This document shows, piece after piece, positions 8,369 to 17,547 of a DNA stretch of 64,000 nucleotides. Position numbers and translations under genes: made by a program. The notes under the pieces were generated by a model. The model saw only the letters and a list, made by a program, of their open reading frames with translations. It did not search any database and had not been told where the DNA came from. This DNA comes from Chryseobacterium sp. 3008163. Lineage in GTDB: Bacteria; Bacteroidota; Bacteroidia; Flavobacteriales; Weeksellaceae. The stretch lies in assembly GCF_003669035.1 (NCBI RefSeq), contig NZ_CP033070.1:558001-622000 (forward strand), in the 5' to 3' direction. Position 1 is the first letter of the stretch, and the number at the start of each line of letters is the position of its first letter.

Positions 8369-9531
8369 ATGCTTAATTTCGAGTTAAAAAATCCAACAAA
8401 AATACTTTTCGGGAAGGGAGAAATCGCTAAAATTTCAAAAGAAGTTCCACAAGATGCCAAAGTCTTAATGATTTACGGTGGCGGAAGCATCAAAAGCAAT
8501 GGTGTTTACGATCAGGTAAAAGATGCTTTGAAAAACCATGATGTTCAGGAGTTCGGTGGTGTTCCTGCGAATCCTGAGTATGAAGTTTTAGTAAAAGCTT
8601 TACAATTTATCAAAGAAAATAATATCACTTATTTACTGGCTGTAGGAGGCGGATCTGTAATTGACGGTGTAAAATTCCTTTCAGCAGCAGCCAATTACAA
8701 TGGTGAACCTTGGGAAATTTTGAAAAAACCAGTGAGAACCCTTGAAGATGAAGGAATGCCCTTTGGTACTATTCTAACGTTACCAGCAACCGGTTCTGAA
8801 ATGAATTCAGGATATGTTATCTCTAGAAGAGAAACCAATGAAAAGCTATCGTCCGGCGGTCCAGGATTGTTTCCTCAATTCTCGGTTTTAGATCCTGAAG
8901 TCATCAGATCAATTCCAAAAAACAAATTGCAAACGGTATTGCCGATGCTTATACGCATGTTTTAGAACAATATATGACGTCACCATCTTCGGCTGATCTT
9001 CAGGAAAGAATTGCCGAAAGTATTCTAATCTCTCTACAAGAAACAGCACCTAAAGTAATGAACGAAAACTTTGATTACGATGCGGCAGGTAACTTTATGT
9101 GGTGTTGTACAATGGCGCTGAACGGACTTATTCAAAAAGGAGTAATTACCGACTGGGCAGTTCATGCAATGGGACACGAACTTACCGCTTATTATGGAAT
9201 TGACCATGCAAGAACACTCGCTGTAATCGCACCTTCTCACTACCGCTATAATTTTGAAACCAAAAAAGAAAAATTAGCTCAATACGCAGAAAGAGTGTGG
9301 AAAATAACTGAAGGAACTGTAGAACAAAAAGCAGAAGCTGCAATCAAAAAAATGGAAGCGTTTTTCCACAGTCTCGAAATTCAAACAAAACTTTCAGATT
9401 ACACCCCAGATTATCAAAACACAGCAGAGCGTGTAGAAAAAGCTTTTACAGAAAGAAACTGGCTGGGTCTGGGAGAAAATAAAAATCTTACACCGCAAGA
9501 TGCTTATAAAATTGTAGAAATGAGTTATTAG
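8369..9531 (+). pseudogene. Iron-containing alcohol dehydrogenase (YqhD/BDH type), frameshifted
   Basis: Two adjacent frames (8369-8965 and 8974-9531) together encode one family III alcohol dehydrogenase of 387 residues. The first half has the NAD(P)-binding segment GGGSIKSNGVYDQV and GGGSVIDGVKFL; the second contributes metal-ligand histidines in HAMGHELTAYYGIDHART. The break is at the A run 8917-8922. Six A give IPKNKLQTVL-stop, whereas seven A give the family sequence IPKKQIANGIADAYTH, which includes the missing metal-binding region. The product would be an NADPH-dependent aldehyde reductase with broad substrates. A TAAATTTG element at 8340-8347 is a plausible -7 box 21 bp before the ATG. 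The single missing base is probably a sequencing error. Confidence 0.88.
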
Positions 9532-9541
9532 GAAGTCGGGA

Positions 9542-9617
9542 AGTCAGAAGATCGTGGTTAAAATCTAACGGATTGTAATTATAAAATTCAATATTTTTAA
9601 ATTTCAATCTTCTGACT
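9542..9617. repeat. Inverted repeat downstream of the alcohol dehydrogenase
   Basis: Perfect 11-bp arms AGTCAGAAGAT (9542-9552) and ATCTTCTGACT (9607-9617) enclose an AT-rich loop. There is no clear T tract, so it is either a weak transcript end or one of the palindromic intergenic elements common in this window. Confidence 0.5.
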
Positions 9618-9719
9618 CTACTCTCTGAGAACAAATATTACATTTTTTATAAACATTAGTTTAAAAAACCTGAATTTCATTATAAATATTTCAAATTTAT
9701 TTATATTTTAGCATATTCT

Positions 9720-9727
9720 TAAATTTG
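9720..9727 (+). promoter_or_regulatory. -7 element 5 nt upstream of the lipocalin-like gene
   Basis: TAAATTTG ends five bases before ATG 9733. It is an exact TAnnTTTG match, with no TTG in the -33 window. The placement implies a nearly leaderless mRNA and argues against the GTG at 9727 as the start. Confidence 0.4.
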
Positions 9728-9732
9728 TGAAA

Positions 9733-10191
9733 ATGAAAAAATACTTACTTTTATTTGCCTTTTCAGCCTTAGCGCTTAGTTCTTGTGAAGATGATGATAT
9801 TCAAAACTATGAATTGGATATGCTAAAAGGTGAATGGAAGACGACAAAATCGGAAGTTGTTTCTGGAAAAGACCTTAAAACTGTACTCTCAACCGATACA
9901 CCTACCGGATGTAGTGCAAAAAGTACAACAGAATTCAGAATTGATTACTATGCAGCATACACAGCAGTAACCGGAGTGGGAACAAGCTGTACAAGCACTA
10001 AAACAGAAGGTAAATATTCTTACGATGCAGAAGAAAAATTGCTTACTATTCAATATGATGACAATAGTATCTTTGTATTTAAAGTTATCATTCTAAGCAG
10101 TACAGAAATGAAATTGATGACAATGATTGGTAATATTGATCAAAACGGAGACAAAGTCATCGACTTTACCCAGATCAGCTATGTAAGATAA
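9733..10191 (+). CDS. Lipocalin-like lipoprotein
   Basis: A 152-residue lipoprotein. The signal peptide MKKYLLLFAFSALALSSC ends in a lipobox (LSSC), followed by acidic residues EDDD, which in Bacteroidota can mark surface-exposed lipoproteins. The mature part opens with LDMLKGEWKTTKSEV, the GxW signature of bacterial lipocalin-like beta-barrels, and continues with short beta-strand segments to DFTQISYVR. Two cysteines (TGCSAKS, GTSCTS) could pair. The ligand is unknown. I prefer ATG 9733 to GTG 9727 because the GTG overlaps a promoter element. The gene ends at a strong terminator ten bases downstream. Confidence 0.8.
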   Translation: MKKYLLLFAFSALALSSCEDDDIQNYELDMLKGEWKTTKSEVVSGKDLKTVLSTDTPTGCSAKSTTEFRIDYYAAYTAVTGVGTSCTSTKTEGKYSYDAEEKLLTIQYDDNSIFVFKVIILSSTEMKLMTMIGNIDQNGDKVIDFTQISYVR

Positions 10192-10200
10192 AATAACTAA

Positions 10201-10226
10201 ACTCCCGATATTTTCGGGAGTTTTTT
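10201..10226 (+). terminator. Intrinsic terminator of the lipocalin-like gene
   Basis: An 8-bp perfect stem ACTCCCGA / TCGGGAGT (10201-10208, 10214-10221) with a five-base loop is followed by a T tract. Confidence 0.9.
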
Positions 10227-10259
10227 ATTATATTTATTTCCTACAAAAATTAGACAACA

Positions 10260-10916
10260 ATGAAGAAGATTTTCGCAGCATTTCTTTTGCTCACTTTTGC
10301 CCTTATTTTTTCGCAGGAAAAAAAGCCAATGTACTGGCAGGACATTCAAAATTTCAAAAAACTGGATCAGGAATCTGCACCGCCTAAAAATGCTATCCTT
10401 CTAATTGGGAGTTCATCTTTTACCAAATGGCAGGATGTTTCAGATTATTTTCCCGAAAAAGTGATTATTAATAGAGGTTTCGGAGGTTCAAGGTTGACAG
10501 ATCTCAATTATTATTCTGAAGATTTATTAACCCCTTATCAACCCAAGCAAATCATCATCTATTGTGGTGAAAATGATTTTGCAGATGATGCCAAGTTAAA
10601 AGCAGATGTCGTTGTCGAGAGATACAAGACTTTTTACAGGAAAATTCGTGAAAAATTTCCAAATATTCAGGTTGATTATATTTCAATTAAATATTCTCCA
10701 AGCCGGGAGCATCTTTGGCCTCAAATGAAACAAGCCAATAAAAAAATCGCAAAATTCATGAAGAAAGAAAAAAATGCAGATTTCATAGACATTACAAAAG
10801 CAATGAACGATGCAAATGGAAATATTAGAAAAGACCTTTTTGTGGAAGACATGCTTCATATAACTCCTGAAGGTTATCAGCTTTGGACTAAAGTGATGAA
10901 ACCTTATATGAAGTAA
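10260..10916 (+). CDS. Secreted SGNH/GDSL-type hydrolase
   Basis: A 218-residue esterase/acetylhydrolase-fold protein with an N-terminal signal peptide (about 1-19, ending IFSQ). All four SGNH blocks are visible: block I IGSSSF with the nucleophilic serine (S52), block II glycine in GFGGS (about 73-77), block III asparagine in CGENDF (N105), and block V D197-x-x-H200 in EDMLHITPEGY. The family removes acetyl or acyl groups from carbohydrates or lipids (platelet-activating-factor acetylhydrolase-like); the substrate cannot be predicted. It acts outside the cytoplasm. It is a single gene between two terminators. Confidence 0.9.
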   Translation: MKKIFAAFLLLTFALIFSQEKKPMYWQDIQNFKKLDQESAPPKNAILLIGSSSFTKWQDVSDYFPEKVIINRGFGGSRLTDLNYYSEDLLTPYQPKQIIIYCGENDFADDAKLKADVVVERYKTFYRKIREKFPNIQVDYISIKYSPSREHLWPQMKQANKKIAKFMKKEKNADFIDITKAMNDANGNIRKDLFVEDMLHITPEGYQLWTKVMKPYMK

Positions 10917-10956
10917 ATTATTAGTAATAGAATCAAGTATTTAATTCAAATAAACA

Positions 10957-10987
10957 AAAAACGATTCCAATTTTTGGAATCGTTTTT
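10957..10987. terminator. Bidirectional intrinsic terminator
   Basis: A 14-bp perfect inverted repeat AAAAACGATTCCAA / TTGGAATCGTTTTT (10957-10970, 10974-10987) with a three-base loop ends both the SGNH hydrolase (+) and the DEAD-box helicase (-). Confidence 0.92.
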
Positions 10988-10995
10988 CTTTATGC

Positions 10996-12348
10996 TTATT
11001 TCTTTCTCTTCGATTTTGAGATTGCTTTTTGTTGTGCTCGGTTGGCTCCGAATTTCTTAGGCTCTTTCCTTTTTGATGGTCCGCCCCAGTTTTCCTTCTT
11101 ATTTTTATCTTTCTTCTCATGGAATGCTCCGCCACCTTCATAAAGCTTACCTTGTGCAGGATTTTTCATCAGGATAACATCTTCTTCCGAAGCAATCTTT
11201 TTAGGATTGATTTTCACTTCAGACGGGAAGTCAATATACCTTAATTCTTTATCCATCAATAATTCGATGTCAAGTACTAAAGTTTCTTCTTTTTTAGTCA
11301 CAAAAGTGATGGCTTTACCATCTTTGTCTGCTCTACCCGTTCTACCAATTCTGTGAATATATTGCTCCTGAACCTCCGGAGTTTCAAAGTTGATAACGTG
11401 GGTAATATTTGAAATATCCAGACCTCTCGCCATAACATCCGTCGTAATCAAACCTCTGATCTCTTCTTTTTCAAAGCTTTTCATCGCTTTCAATCTGTAG
11501 TTCTGAGATTTATTTGAGTGAATTACATCAAATTCTTCCGGGAAAAGTTCATTTATTTTTACAAATAATAAGTCTGCGTGTTTTTTGTTATTCGCAAAAA
11601 TCAAGACTTTAGACATATCTTGATTGTTCTTCAACAAATGCTCAAGCAAATTGATTTTGGTATTGAAGTTTTCAACTTTATAAGCGGTCTGCTCAATTTT
11701 CTCAAGCGGAGTTCCTGATTTTGCTAATGAAATTTCAATCGGTCCTGCGAAATACTGTTCAAGCATTTCGTCAACAGCTTCTGTCATGGTTGCAGAGAAA
11801 AGAATATTCTGTCTTTTATCTCTCATCATTTCAAAGATGTGTGTCAACTGAGGTCTGAAACCTAAATTCAACATTTCATCAAACTCATCAATAATCAGTT
11901 TCTGAACTTCTCTTAATGAAATGGCATTATCAATCGCTAAATCCATGATACGACCAGGAGTTCCAACTAAAATATCACAACCGTCGTTGAATAAAAGCTT
12001 TTGCGTGTTGATGTTTTTCCCACCGTAAATTCCGATTACTCTTGCAGTGATATTTTCTGTCAGTTTTTCTACGATTTCTGATACCTGAACGACCAATTCT
12101 CTTGTAGGAACTAAAACAACAACTGTAGGGTTTCCCGTTTTATTGTATTTCCAGGTCTTCAAAACCGGAAGAAGATACGCCAAAGTTTTCCCTGTTCCCG
12201 TCTGTGCAATTCCCATCACATCTCTTCCTGAAAGGATCGGTCCGATACTCTTCTCCTGAATTGGAGTAGGTTCAAATAAATTTAAATCTGCTAAAACATC
12301 AAGAACTCTAACCGGAAGGTCAAAGTCTGCAAAAGTGAGTTTTTCCAT
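10996..12348 (-). CDS. DEAD-box RNA helicase (DEFD variant)
   Basis: A 450-residue ATP-dependent RNA helicase probably acting in ribosome assembly or mRNA turnover. Motifs in order: Q motif (PTPIQEK, from 28), Walker A AQTGTGKT (48-55), PTREL, GTPGR, motif II as DEFD at 154-157 instead of DEAD, SAT (185-187), TTDVMARGLDI and HRIGRTGR. The C-terminal tail of about 60 residues is very rich in Lys/Arg (KKDKNKKENWGGPSKRKEPK), typical of RNA-binding extensions of RhlE-like proteins. The phenylalanine in motif II is unusual, but it spares the residues that contact Mg-ATP. TATCTTTG ends 4 nt before the ATG. It is monocistronic. Confidence 0.93.
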   Translation of the reverse strand: MEKLTFADFDLPVRVLDVLADLNLFEPTPIQEKSIGPILSGRDVMGIAQTGTGKTLAYLLPVLKTWKYNKTGNPTVVVLVPTRELVVQVSEIVEKLTENITARVIGIYGGKNINTQKLLFNDGCDILVGTPGRIMDLAIDNAISLREVQKLIIDEFDEMLNLGFRPQLTHIFEMMRDKRQNILFSATMTEAVDEMLEQYFAGPIEISLAKSGTPLEKIEQTAYKVENFNTKINLLEHLLKNNQDMSKVLIFANNKKHADLLFVKINELFPEEFDVIHSNKSQNYRLKAMKSFEKEEIRGLITTDVMARGLDISNITHVINFETPEVQEQYIHRIGRTGRADKDGKAITFVTKKEETLVLDIELLMDKELRYIDFPSEVKINPKKIASEEDVILMKNPAQGKLYEGGGAFHEKKDKNKKENWGGPSKRKEPKKFGANRAQQKAISKSKRKK

Positions 12349-12352
12349 TTTG

Positions 12353-12360
12353 CAAAGATA
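12353..12360 (-). promoter_or_regulatory. -7 element 4 nt upstream of the DEAD-box gene
   Basis: The minus strand reads TATCTTTG, CAAA, ATG. This is an exact TAnnTTTG match four bases from the start codon, with no TTG at -33, again suggesting a leaderless transcript. Confidence 0.45.
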
Positions 12361-12461
12361 GGCAATTAATTTGGTTGTGTATTATTGTAGAAATTTGTAG
12401 GATACAATATGAATTATGGTAAGTTTCATGTCCATTTTTTTTTGAAAAGTTAACATAATGT

Positions 12462-12524
12462 TTGTCATTCCATACGAAACTAGCCACTAAACTTTTCTAT
12501 TCCTAGCTTCCTACGGAATGACAA
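12462..12524. repeat. Inverted repeat TTGTCATTCC / GGAATGACAA
   Basis: Perfect 10-bp arms at 12462-12471 and 12515-12524 enclose a 43-base loop in the gap between the helicase and the ABC1-kinase gene. It resembles the palindromic GTCATT...AATGAC elements at 21,426 and 34,474. Confidence 0.6.
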
Positions 12525-12562
12525 TTGGACGCATATTTTTAATATTAATAATCTACGTAAAA

Positions 12563-14206
12563 TTACTTCCTCGTAATTCTCAACATAAGAATCACAACCA
12601 GTAAAACCGAAAATATAAATCCTAAAACCGCTACCAAGGACATCTCCCCAATTCTTGGTCCTGATTCTGAAACAAAAACAATTGCCGTGGCAATAATATT
12701 CGCTCCCAAAACCATCGCCAAAATCAAATTGACAATGCTCGATTTAATCAGCTGATTGGTCTTTTCGATATTTTTAATCTCACTTGATATAGTAAATTTA
12801 TTATCATCCAGTTTCTGCAGAACAGAACGCAACTCTTTCGGAATTTCATCCACATTATCGGTGAAATTCATCATTTTATCCATTCCGGATTTGAAAAGCT
12901 TTTTGGGACTGATCTTTCTTGTCAGGATTTTTTTTGTGTACGGATGAAGACTTTTTACAATATCCAGATCAGGATTAATGGTTCTTCCGACACCTTCTAT
13001 CAACCCAATTCCCTTGAATAAAAGATAGAAGTAATCTGGCATATATAACTGATTAACCTTCAAAACATCTTTCATTTTGTTGATGATAATATGCGGATCA
13101 ATATCTTTTAGTGAAGTGCTGTGAACGAAATTCAAAACTTCTTCTACATCATTTTCAAATCTTCTTTCATCCGGAATTTCATAGCTGACCGCCATTTTTT
13201 TGAGATAACGAACAATTTTGTTGGAATTTTTAGCCACAAAAGCGACAATCAGACTTTCGAGAATTTCTTTATCATTCGGTTGAATTTTTCCTACTGCTCC
13301 AAAATCGATGAACACAACTTTTCCATCTCTTTTTACCAAAATATTTCCGGCGTGCGGATCAGCATGAAAAAAGCCGTAATCTAAAATCTGTGAAACAAAA
13401 AGTCTTAAACCAACTTCAGAAATGACAACGGGATCAATTTGATGTTTTACTAATTCTTCTTTGTCTGTTACTTTAATTCCGTCAATAAATTCCATGCAAA
13501 GGACATTATTGTTTGAAAATTCATCATAGACAATCGGAACGTATGTTTCTTTATTGTTTTTAAAATTTAAAGCAAACTGTTTGATATTATTCCTTTCATT
13601 AACGAGAGAAACTTCTTCCAGCAAAGATTTTTCGAAGGTGGCAATGGCTTGTTTTAAATTAAGTTTTGACCCAATCTCAGAATAGGTAGAAATCAATTTC
13701 ACCAAATCTTTAATGAGCAGCAAATCATCTTCAATGACGCTGAGAACATCAGGTTTTTTGATTTTTAAAATGACTTCTTCTCCAGTCATTAGAGTCGCTC
13801 TGTAAACCTGAGCTATAGAAGCTGTTGCTAAAGGTTTTGTGATAATTTCTGAGAAATGCTCATTGACAACGATATTAAATTCATTTTCCAGAATTTCTTC
13901 AACATTCATTTCAACTACTTCTACCCGATCCTGAAGTTTCTGTAATTCCTGAATCAATTCTGGTGGAAGCAAATCTTCACGGTTGCTGAATGTCTGTCCG
14001 AGCTTCACAAAAGTAGGACCCAATTCTTCTAAAACCAATCGTATTCTTTCGTAAACGGTTCCTTTAGAAATAATTTCGTCAGACGACGCAGAACTTTCTT
14101 CCGGTCTTTTGCCCATTCTGGCAATCATATCTTTGAAGCCGTATTTACTTAAAACGGAAATTAAGCGTGCAGATCTTTTCAGCTTTCGCTGTTGTTTGTC
14201 AAACAT
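12563..14206 (-). CDS. ABC1/AarF/UbiB-family atypical kinase-like membrane protein
   Basis: A 547-residue member of the ABC1 (UbiB/COQ8-like) protein-kinase-like family. It shows the family-specific KxGQ motif in FVKLGQTFSNR (67-76), the alanine-rich loop replacement ATASIAQVYRA (127-137), the catalytic-loop sequence HADPHAGN (281-288) and the DFG metal-binding motif (301-303). Two hydrophobic segments close the protein (about 495-520 and 525-543), anchoring it in the inner membrane. UbiB proteins support isoprenoid quinone synthesis or lipid handling through ATPase activity. In a menaquinone-using flavobacterium the role is probably related but is unproved. It lies 81 bp downstream of the membrane protein gene at 14288-14989 on the same strand, so the two may be cotranscribed. 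Confidence 0.9.
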   Translation of the reverse strand: MFDKQQRKLKRSARLISVLSKYGFKDMIARMGKRPEESSASSDEIISKGTVYERIRLVLEELGPTFVKLGQTFSNREDLLPPELIQELQKLQDRVEVVEMNVEEILENEFNIVVNEHFSEIITKPLATASIAQVYRATLMTGEEVILKIKKPDVLSVIEDDLLLIKDLVKLISTYSEIGSKLNLKQAIATFEKSLLEEVSLVNERNNIKQFALNFKNNKETYVPIVYDEFSNNNVLCMEFIDGIKVTDKEELVKHQIDPVVISEVGLRLFVSQILDYGFFHADPHAGNILVKRDGKVVFIDFGAVGKIQPNDKEILESLIVAFVAKNSNKIVRYLKKMAVSYEIPDERRFENDVEEVLNFVHSTSLKDIDPHIIINKMKDVLKVNQLYMPDYFYLLFKGIGLIEGVGRTINPDLDIVKSLHPYTKKILTRKISPKKLFKSGMDKMMNFTDNVDEIPKELRSVLQKLDDNKFTISSEIKNIEKTNQLIKSSIVNLILAMVLGANIIATAIVFVSESGPRIGEMSLVAVLGFIFSVLLVVILMLRITRK

Positions 14207-14287
14207 AATTTTGAGGATGAATTGAATTGCAAAGTAACTTCAAAAATTATTCCGATTGGAAATTAACTGAGAATTATCAAGATAATT

Positions 14288-14989
14288 TTAAATCACTTTA
14301 AATCCCGTCAAAATCAATATTAAAAGATTAATCCCCAAAATCACCCAAAAGAAAAGTCGGCTTGGTTCGGAAATACTTTTCAGTTGATCGATGATTTTCA
14401 CTTTAATAATTTCAGAAAAGCTTACGTTTTCGTCTTTGAAATCAATTTCATTCAAGTCTACTTTTTTAAAACCAAACGTGATAATTTTCTTCAGCCATTT
14501 GTTTTGTTTTGAATCTCTGATTTCCTGCAAAATTCTCAGCTGCAACTTAGTTTTGTCAACGCCTTGCTTGAATAATTCAGGTTGATGTTCTTTCACCTTT
14601 AAAAGAATTTTATCTATAATCGGGAACAATAATTTTTCACCTTTATCAGCAATCAGTCGGTTGATTGTTTTGAACATCACGTATTTATTTCCCATTGAGA
14701 ATAATAAAAACGGACTGCCTATCATACTTAGCAACGTCAAACCAAACGCAATAGGTCTTTGCATAAAAAGCACAACAATGGCAGCATCACCATTTGTGTG
14801 AACTGGACCGCTGCCATTTGAATATGTTTGTCGGATGATTATCATTATTGTCGCAATGCAAAGAATTGCAATCGAGAATTGGCCTATCAAATTTATTTTC
14901 AAAAAGCTCAGAGTTGACCTTCCAAAAAGCTTTGCAAAATATTTGAAATCTTCGTTAATGAAACTCTTCTGTTTTTCTTTAATCATCAT
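14288..14989 (-). CDS. Membrane protein of unknown function
   Basis: A 233-residue protein I do not recognise. It has about three hydrophobic segments: around 33-51 (GQFSIAILCIATIMIII), 72-98 (VLFMQRPIAFGLTLLSMIG) and the C-terminal 212-231 (FFWVILGINLLILILTG). The soluble stretch of about 110 residues between them is rich in Lys and Ile (IDKILLKVKEHQPELFKQGVDK). No catalytic motif is visible. It sits just upstream of the ABC1-kinase gene in the same direction and may be its partner at the membrane, but that is only a positional inference. M1 and M2 are adjacent, so the start is uncertain by one codon. Confidence 0.7.
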   Translation of the reverse strand: MMIKEKQKSFINEDFKYFAKLFGRSTLSFLKINLIGQFSIAILCIATIMIIIRQTYSNGSGPVHTNGDAAIVVLFMQRPIAFGLTLLSMIGSPFLLFSMGNKYVMFKTINRLIADKGEKLLFPIIDKILLKVKEHQPELFKQGVDKTKLQLRILQEIRDSKQNKWLKKIITFGFKKVDLNEIDFKDENVSFSEIIKVKIIDQLKSISEPSRLFFWVILGINLLILILTGFKVI

Positions 14990-15054
14990 GTGTGTGAATT
15001 TTATATCTTAAAAATACGAAGAATTGAACACATGAAACCAATATTTAACTGAAA

Positions 15055-15891
15055 TTATTCTGTAAAAACATATTCATTGTAATGTCCTAAAAATTTCACA
15101 TTAGAACCTAAAGAAATAATCTCATCGATGACGTTTTGAGACAAAACATTGTGCCATTCACTGGCAACATTGATGAAGAAAAAGTAATTTCCCAAACCCG
15201 TTTTCAAAGTTCGGCTTTCAATTTTTGAAAGGTTCATTTTTCGCCATGCAAAAGCGGAAAGTACCTGATGAAGACCTCCCGCGTGATCTTCGGGAAGTGT
15301 GATGATAAGTGATGTTTTCTCAGAAGTTTGCGGTAAATCCAATTTTAAACTTTCTTTCTTTTTTGAAATCACAATAAACTTGGTATGATTCTGTTCAAAA
15401 TCCTGAATATTTTGATGAATGATTTTTAAACCATACAATTTTGCTGAATATCGATTGGCAACTGCTGCCCATTTCTCGTCTGGATTTTCAGAAACCAATT
15501 TTGCGGCTGCGGCTGTTGAACTATAATCCTGCGACTGAATATCTTTATAATAATCATGTCTAAAGTGAAAAGTCTGCGCCAAGGCTTGAGGATGCGAAAT
15601 GATTTTATCAAAAGTCTCGTTATCAGGATGAATCATCAGATGATGCGCGATCGGCATCACCAATTCAGTTTCAATAAATACTTCGAAGTCATAGAGATAA
15701 TCCAATGTCATTGAAACCGTACCTTCAATAGAATTTTCTAAAGGAACGACCGCTTTATCAACTTCATTATTTTTAACGGCATTGAAACAGTCTAAAATGC
15801 TCGACTGTGGAACCAATTCTTCATTCGGGAAAATCTGTGTGGCTGCCAACTGCGTAAAACTCGCCTGTGGACCAAGGTATGCTATCTTCAT
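15055..15891 (-). CDS. pheA: Prephenate dehydratase with ACT domain
   Basis: A 278-residue enzyme that converts prephenate to phenylpyruvate in phenylalanine synthesis. The catalytic domain begins MKIAYLGPQASFTQ and contains VVPLENSIEGTV and the catalytic TKF in NHTKFIVI. The C-terminal ACT domain (from about 190) carries GGLHQVLSAFAWR and IESRTLK, variants of the GALx and ESRP motifs that bind phenylalanine for feedback inhibition. It is a stand-alone dehydratase without a chorismate mutase domain. TACATTTG ends four bases before the ATG. It lies 57 bp downstream-facing from the ABC transporter genes but has its own promoter. Confidence 0.95.
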   Translation of the reverse strand: MKIAYLGPQASFTQLAATQIFPNEELVPQSSILDCFNAVKNNEVDKAVVPLENSIEGTVSMTLDYLYDFEVFIETELVMPIAHHLMIHPDNETFDKIISHPQALAQTFHFRHDYYKDIQSQDYSSTAAAAKLVSENPDEKWAAVANRYSAKLYGLKIIHQNIQDFEQNHTKFIVISKKKESLKLDLPQTSEKTSLIITLPEDHAGGLHQVLSAFAWRKMNLSKIESRTLKTGLGNYFFFINVASEWHNVLSQNVIDEIISLGSNVKFLGHYNEYVFTE

Positions 15892-15895
15892 TGAA

Positions 15896-15903
15896 CAAAT
15901 GTA
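15896..15903 (-). promoter_or_regulatory. -7 element 4 nt upstream of pheA
   Basis: The minus strand reads TACATTTG, TTCA, ATG: an exact TAnnTTTG match four bases from the start. No TTG is seen in the -33 window. Confidence 0.45.
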
Positions 15904-15961
15904 AAAAATTAATCATAAAAAATGTTCGGATGAAGCTGTAAAACGATGAACCAATTTATTT

Positions 15962-16597
15962 TTAAAATTTAAAATTACTCAGTTGATCAAAATCTGAGCG
16001 ATCAAATATATCTTTAATAACTCCTTCTTCCAAAATTGCAATTTTGTCACAGGTATGAAATAGAGTCTCAATAATATGCGAGCTAATCACCACAATTTTG
16101 TTTTTATCTTTCAGTTCACGGATGATTTCATATAAAATATGAACGCCTTCAAAGTCTACTCCATTAAAAGGTTCGTCAAGAATGTTGATGGGTTTATCGA
16201 GCATCAGCATTCCCATCAACGCAATTTTCTTTTTCATTCCGCTGGAATAATCTTGAACAAATTTATTGAGTGGCAACTTAAATTTTCTGGTAAGTTCGCT
16301 TACAGATTGCTGCTCGTTTTCTGAGAAATATTCTAAATACTCTTTTCCGGTGATGTATGGGTAGAAGTAGTTTTCAGTTTCGAGATAAGAAATGCTCTTT
16401 CTTTTGAGTTTTTCGTTATTCCAAAGAATTTCGCCAGTATATTTTTGATTCTGATACAGAGATTCAAATAGTGTAGTTTTTCCTGCTCCATTTTTTCCAA
16501 GCAAACCAATGATAGAACCTTCTTTTAAATTTAGATTCAAGCCTTTTAAGACATTTTTATCTTTAAAACTGACCGATAAATTTTTAATTTCCAACAT
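15962..16597 (-). CDS. ABC transporter ATP-binding protein
   Basis: A 211-residue nucleotide-binding subunit. Walker A is GLLGKNGAGKTT (32-43), the ABC signature is YSSGMKKKIAL and Walker B is INILDEPF, followed by the H-loop histidine in VISSHII. Short single-domain ATPases of this kind usually belong to ABC-2 type exporters or to lantibiotic/bacteriocin immunity and gliding-related transporters. Its start overlaps the end of the permease gene by 14 bp, so the two are translated together and form one transporter. The substrate is unknown. Confidence 0.92.
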   Translation of the reverse strand: MLEIKNLSVSFKDKNVLKGLNLNLKEGSIIGLLGKNGAGKTTLFESLYQNQKYTGEILWNNEKLKRKSISYLETENYFYPYITGKEYLEYFSENEQQSVSELTRKFKLPLNKFVQDYSSGMKKKIALMGMLMLDKPINILDEPFNGVDFEGVHILYEIIRELKDKNKIVVISSHIIETLFHTCDKIAILEEGVIKDIFDRSDFDQLSNFKF

Positions 16598-17498
16598 AAA
16601 TTCTGATGTTTTGTTTTGCCTCTTTGATATTTTGTTTGATTACGAAAATTGCAGGAATAATCAATATACTGCAGACAAAAAATTCTAAAAAGACAATCAT
16701 TCCGTAGTAATTTCCTCTTTCTTTAAAGTTGTATATTTTGTATTTTCTGGTGAGAATCAAAAGGAAATACAGATTCATAAATACCATATAATACAGAAGA
16801 TAAAAGCTTTCAGAGTAATTAAAAACCAAGAAACCAATATAAGTAGGCAGCAAAACAAGGTTGAAAAAAGCGAGATTATTTCGCAGTTTAAATGTAAAAT
16901 CATACTTTTTAAAATACATTTCCAACATTTCTTTACTTTCATTGGGCTCAAAAATAGCGCCTATAAAATCAAATGTAAAAATTCCGCATAAAATAAAACT
17001 TGCCGGATAATAAGACGACATCACTAGAATTAGATAAACCAAAATCACCAAAATCGTATTTTTCCTAAAATAACTTTTCCATTCAAAAAGAAAAGTCGGA
17101 ATAAAATTCCATTGAAGCCCGAAGCGAATTTGTTTTTTGGGATAGAAAAAAGCGAAGGAAATCACAGCAGCAAAAAACAGAAGTGCATATTGATCAATTT
17201 TATAATTGATGTTTGCTAGCAGGAATATGCTGTAAATAATTACCGATTCAAGAAAAACCACTAACCTCCATTCTCTTACGAAGACTTTTTGCAGAAACGG
17301 AATATCTTTTCTGTTGATGTGAAAAACAAATGTCAATAGAAAAAATAGTGAAGGATATAAAATTGCTAGAGGAAATTTCACCACCACCAGACATCCAAAA
17401 ATTAAAAATGCAGGAAGACTGATTTTCGGATTTAAATTAAACATCCGCAAACTTTGATTGATTCGGAACTTGAAATGGGTATAAAACTTTCTCAACAC
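16584..17498 (-). CDS. ABC-2-like transporter permease subunit
   Basis: A 304-residue polytopic membrane protein with about nine hydrophobic segments, beginning around FLIFGCLVVVKFPLAILYPSL and ending near FFVCSILIIPAIFVIK, with short aromatic- and Lys-rich loops. It has no obvious family motif. The 14-bp overlap with the downstream ATPase gene identifies it as the membrane partner of that ABC protein. An exact minus-strand TATATTTG at 17540-17547 lies 41 bp before the start codon and is the likely -7 element of this two-gene operon. Confidence 0.82.
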   Translation of the reverse strand: MLRKFYTHFKFRINQSLRMFNLNPKISLPAFLIFGCLVVVKFPLAILYPSLFFLLTFVFHINRKDIPFLQKVFVREWRLVVFLESVIIYSIFLLANINYKIDQYALLFFAAVISFAFFYPKKQIRFGLQWNFIPTFLFEWKSYFRKNTILVILVYLILVMSSYYPASFILCGIFTFDFIGAIFEPNESKEMLEMYFKKYDFTFKLRNNLAFFNLVLLPTYIGFLVFNYSESFYLLYYMVFMNLYFLLILTRKYKIYNFKERGNYYGMIVFLEFFVCSILIIPAIFVIKQNIKEAKQNIRIYVGN

Positions 17499-17539
17499 TT
17501 TATTTTAAAGGTTTCTTGCTATATTTTTTTCTGAATTTT

Positions 17540-17547
17540 CAAATATA
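17540..17547 (-). promoter_or_regulatory. -7 element of the ABC transporter operon
   Basis: TATATTTG on the minus strand, an exact consensus match 41 bp upstream of the permease start. No TTG was found at the expected -33 spacing. Confidence 0.4.

Noticed and set aside
8917..8974. Programmed ribosomal frameshifting in the alcohol dehydrogenase
   Set aside because: The run is a simple A6 before C, the same class of one-base loss occurs in six other genes, and the enzyme family is not known to use recoding.
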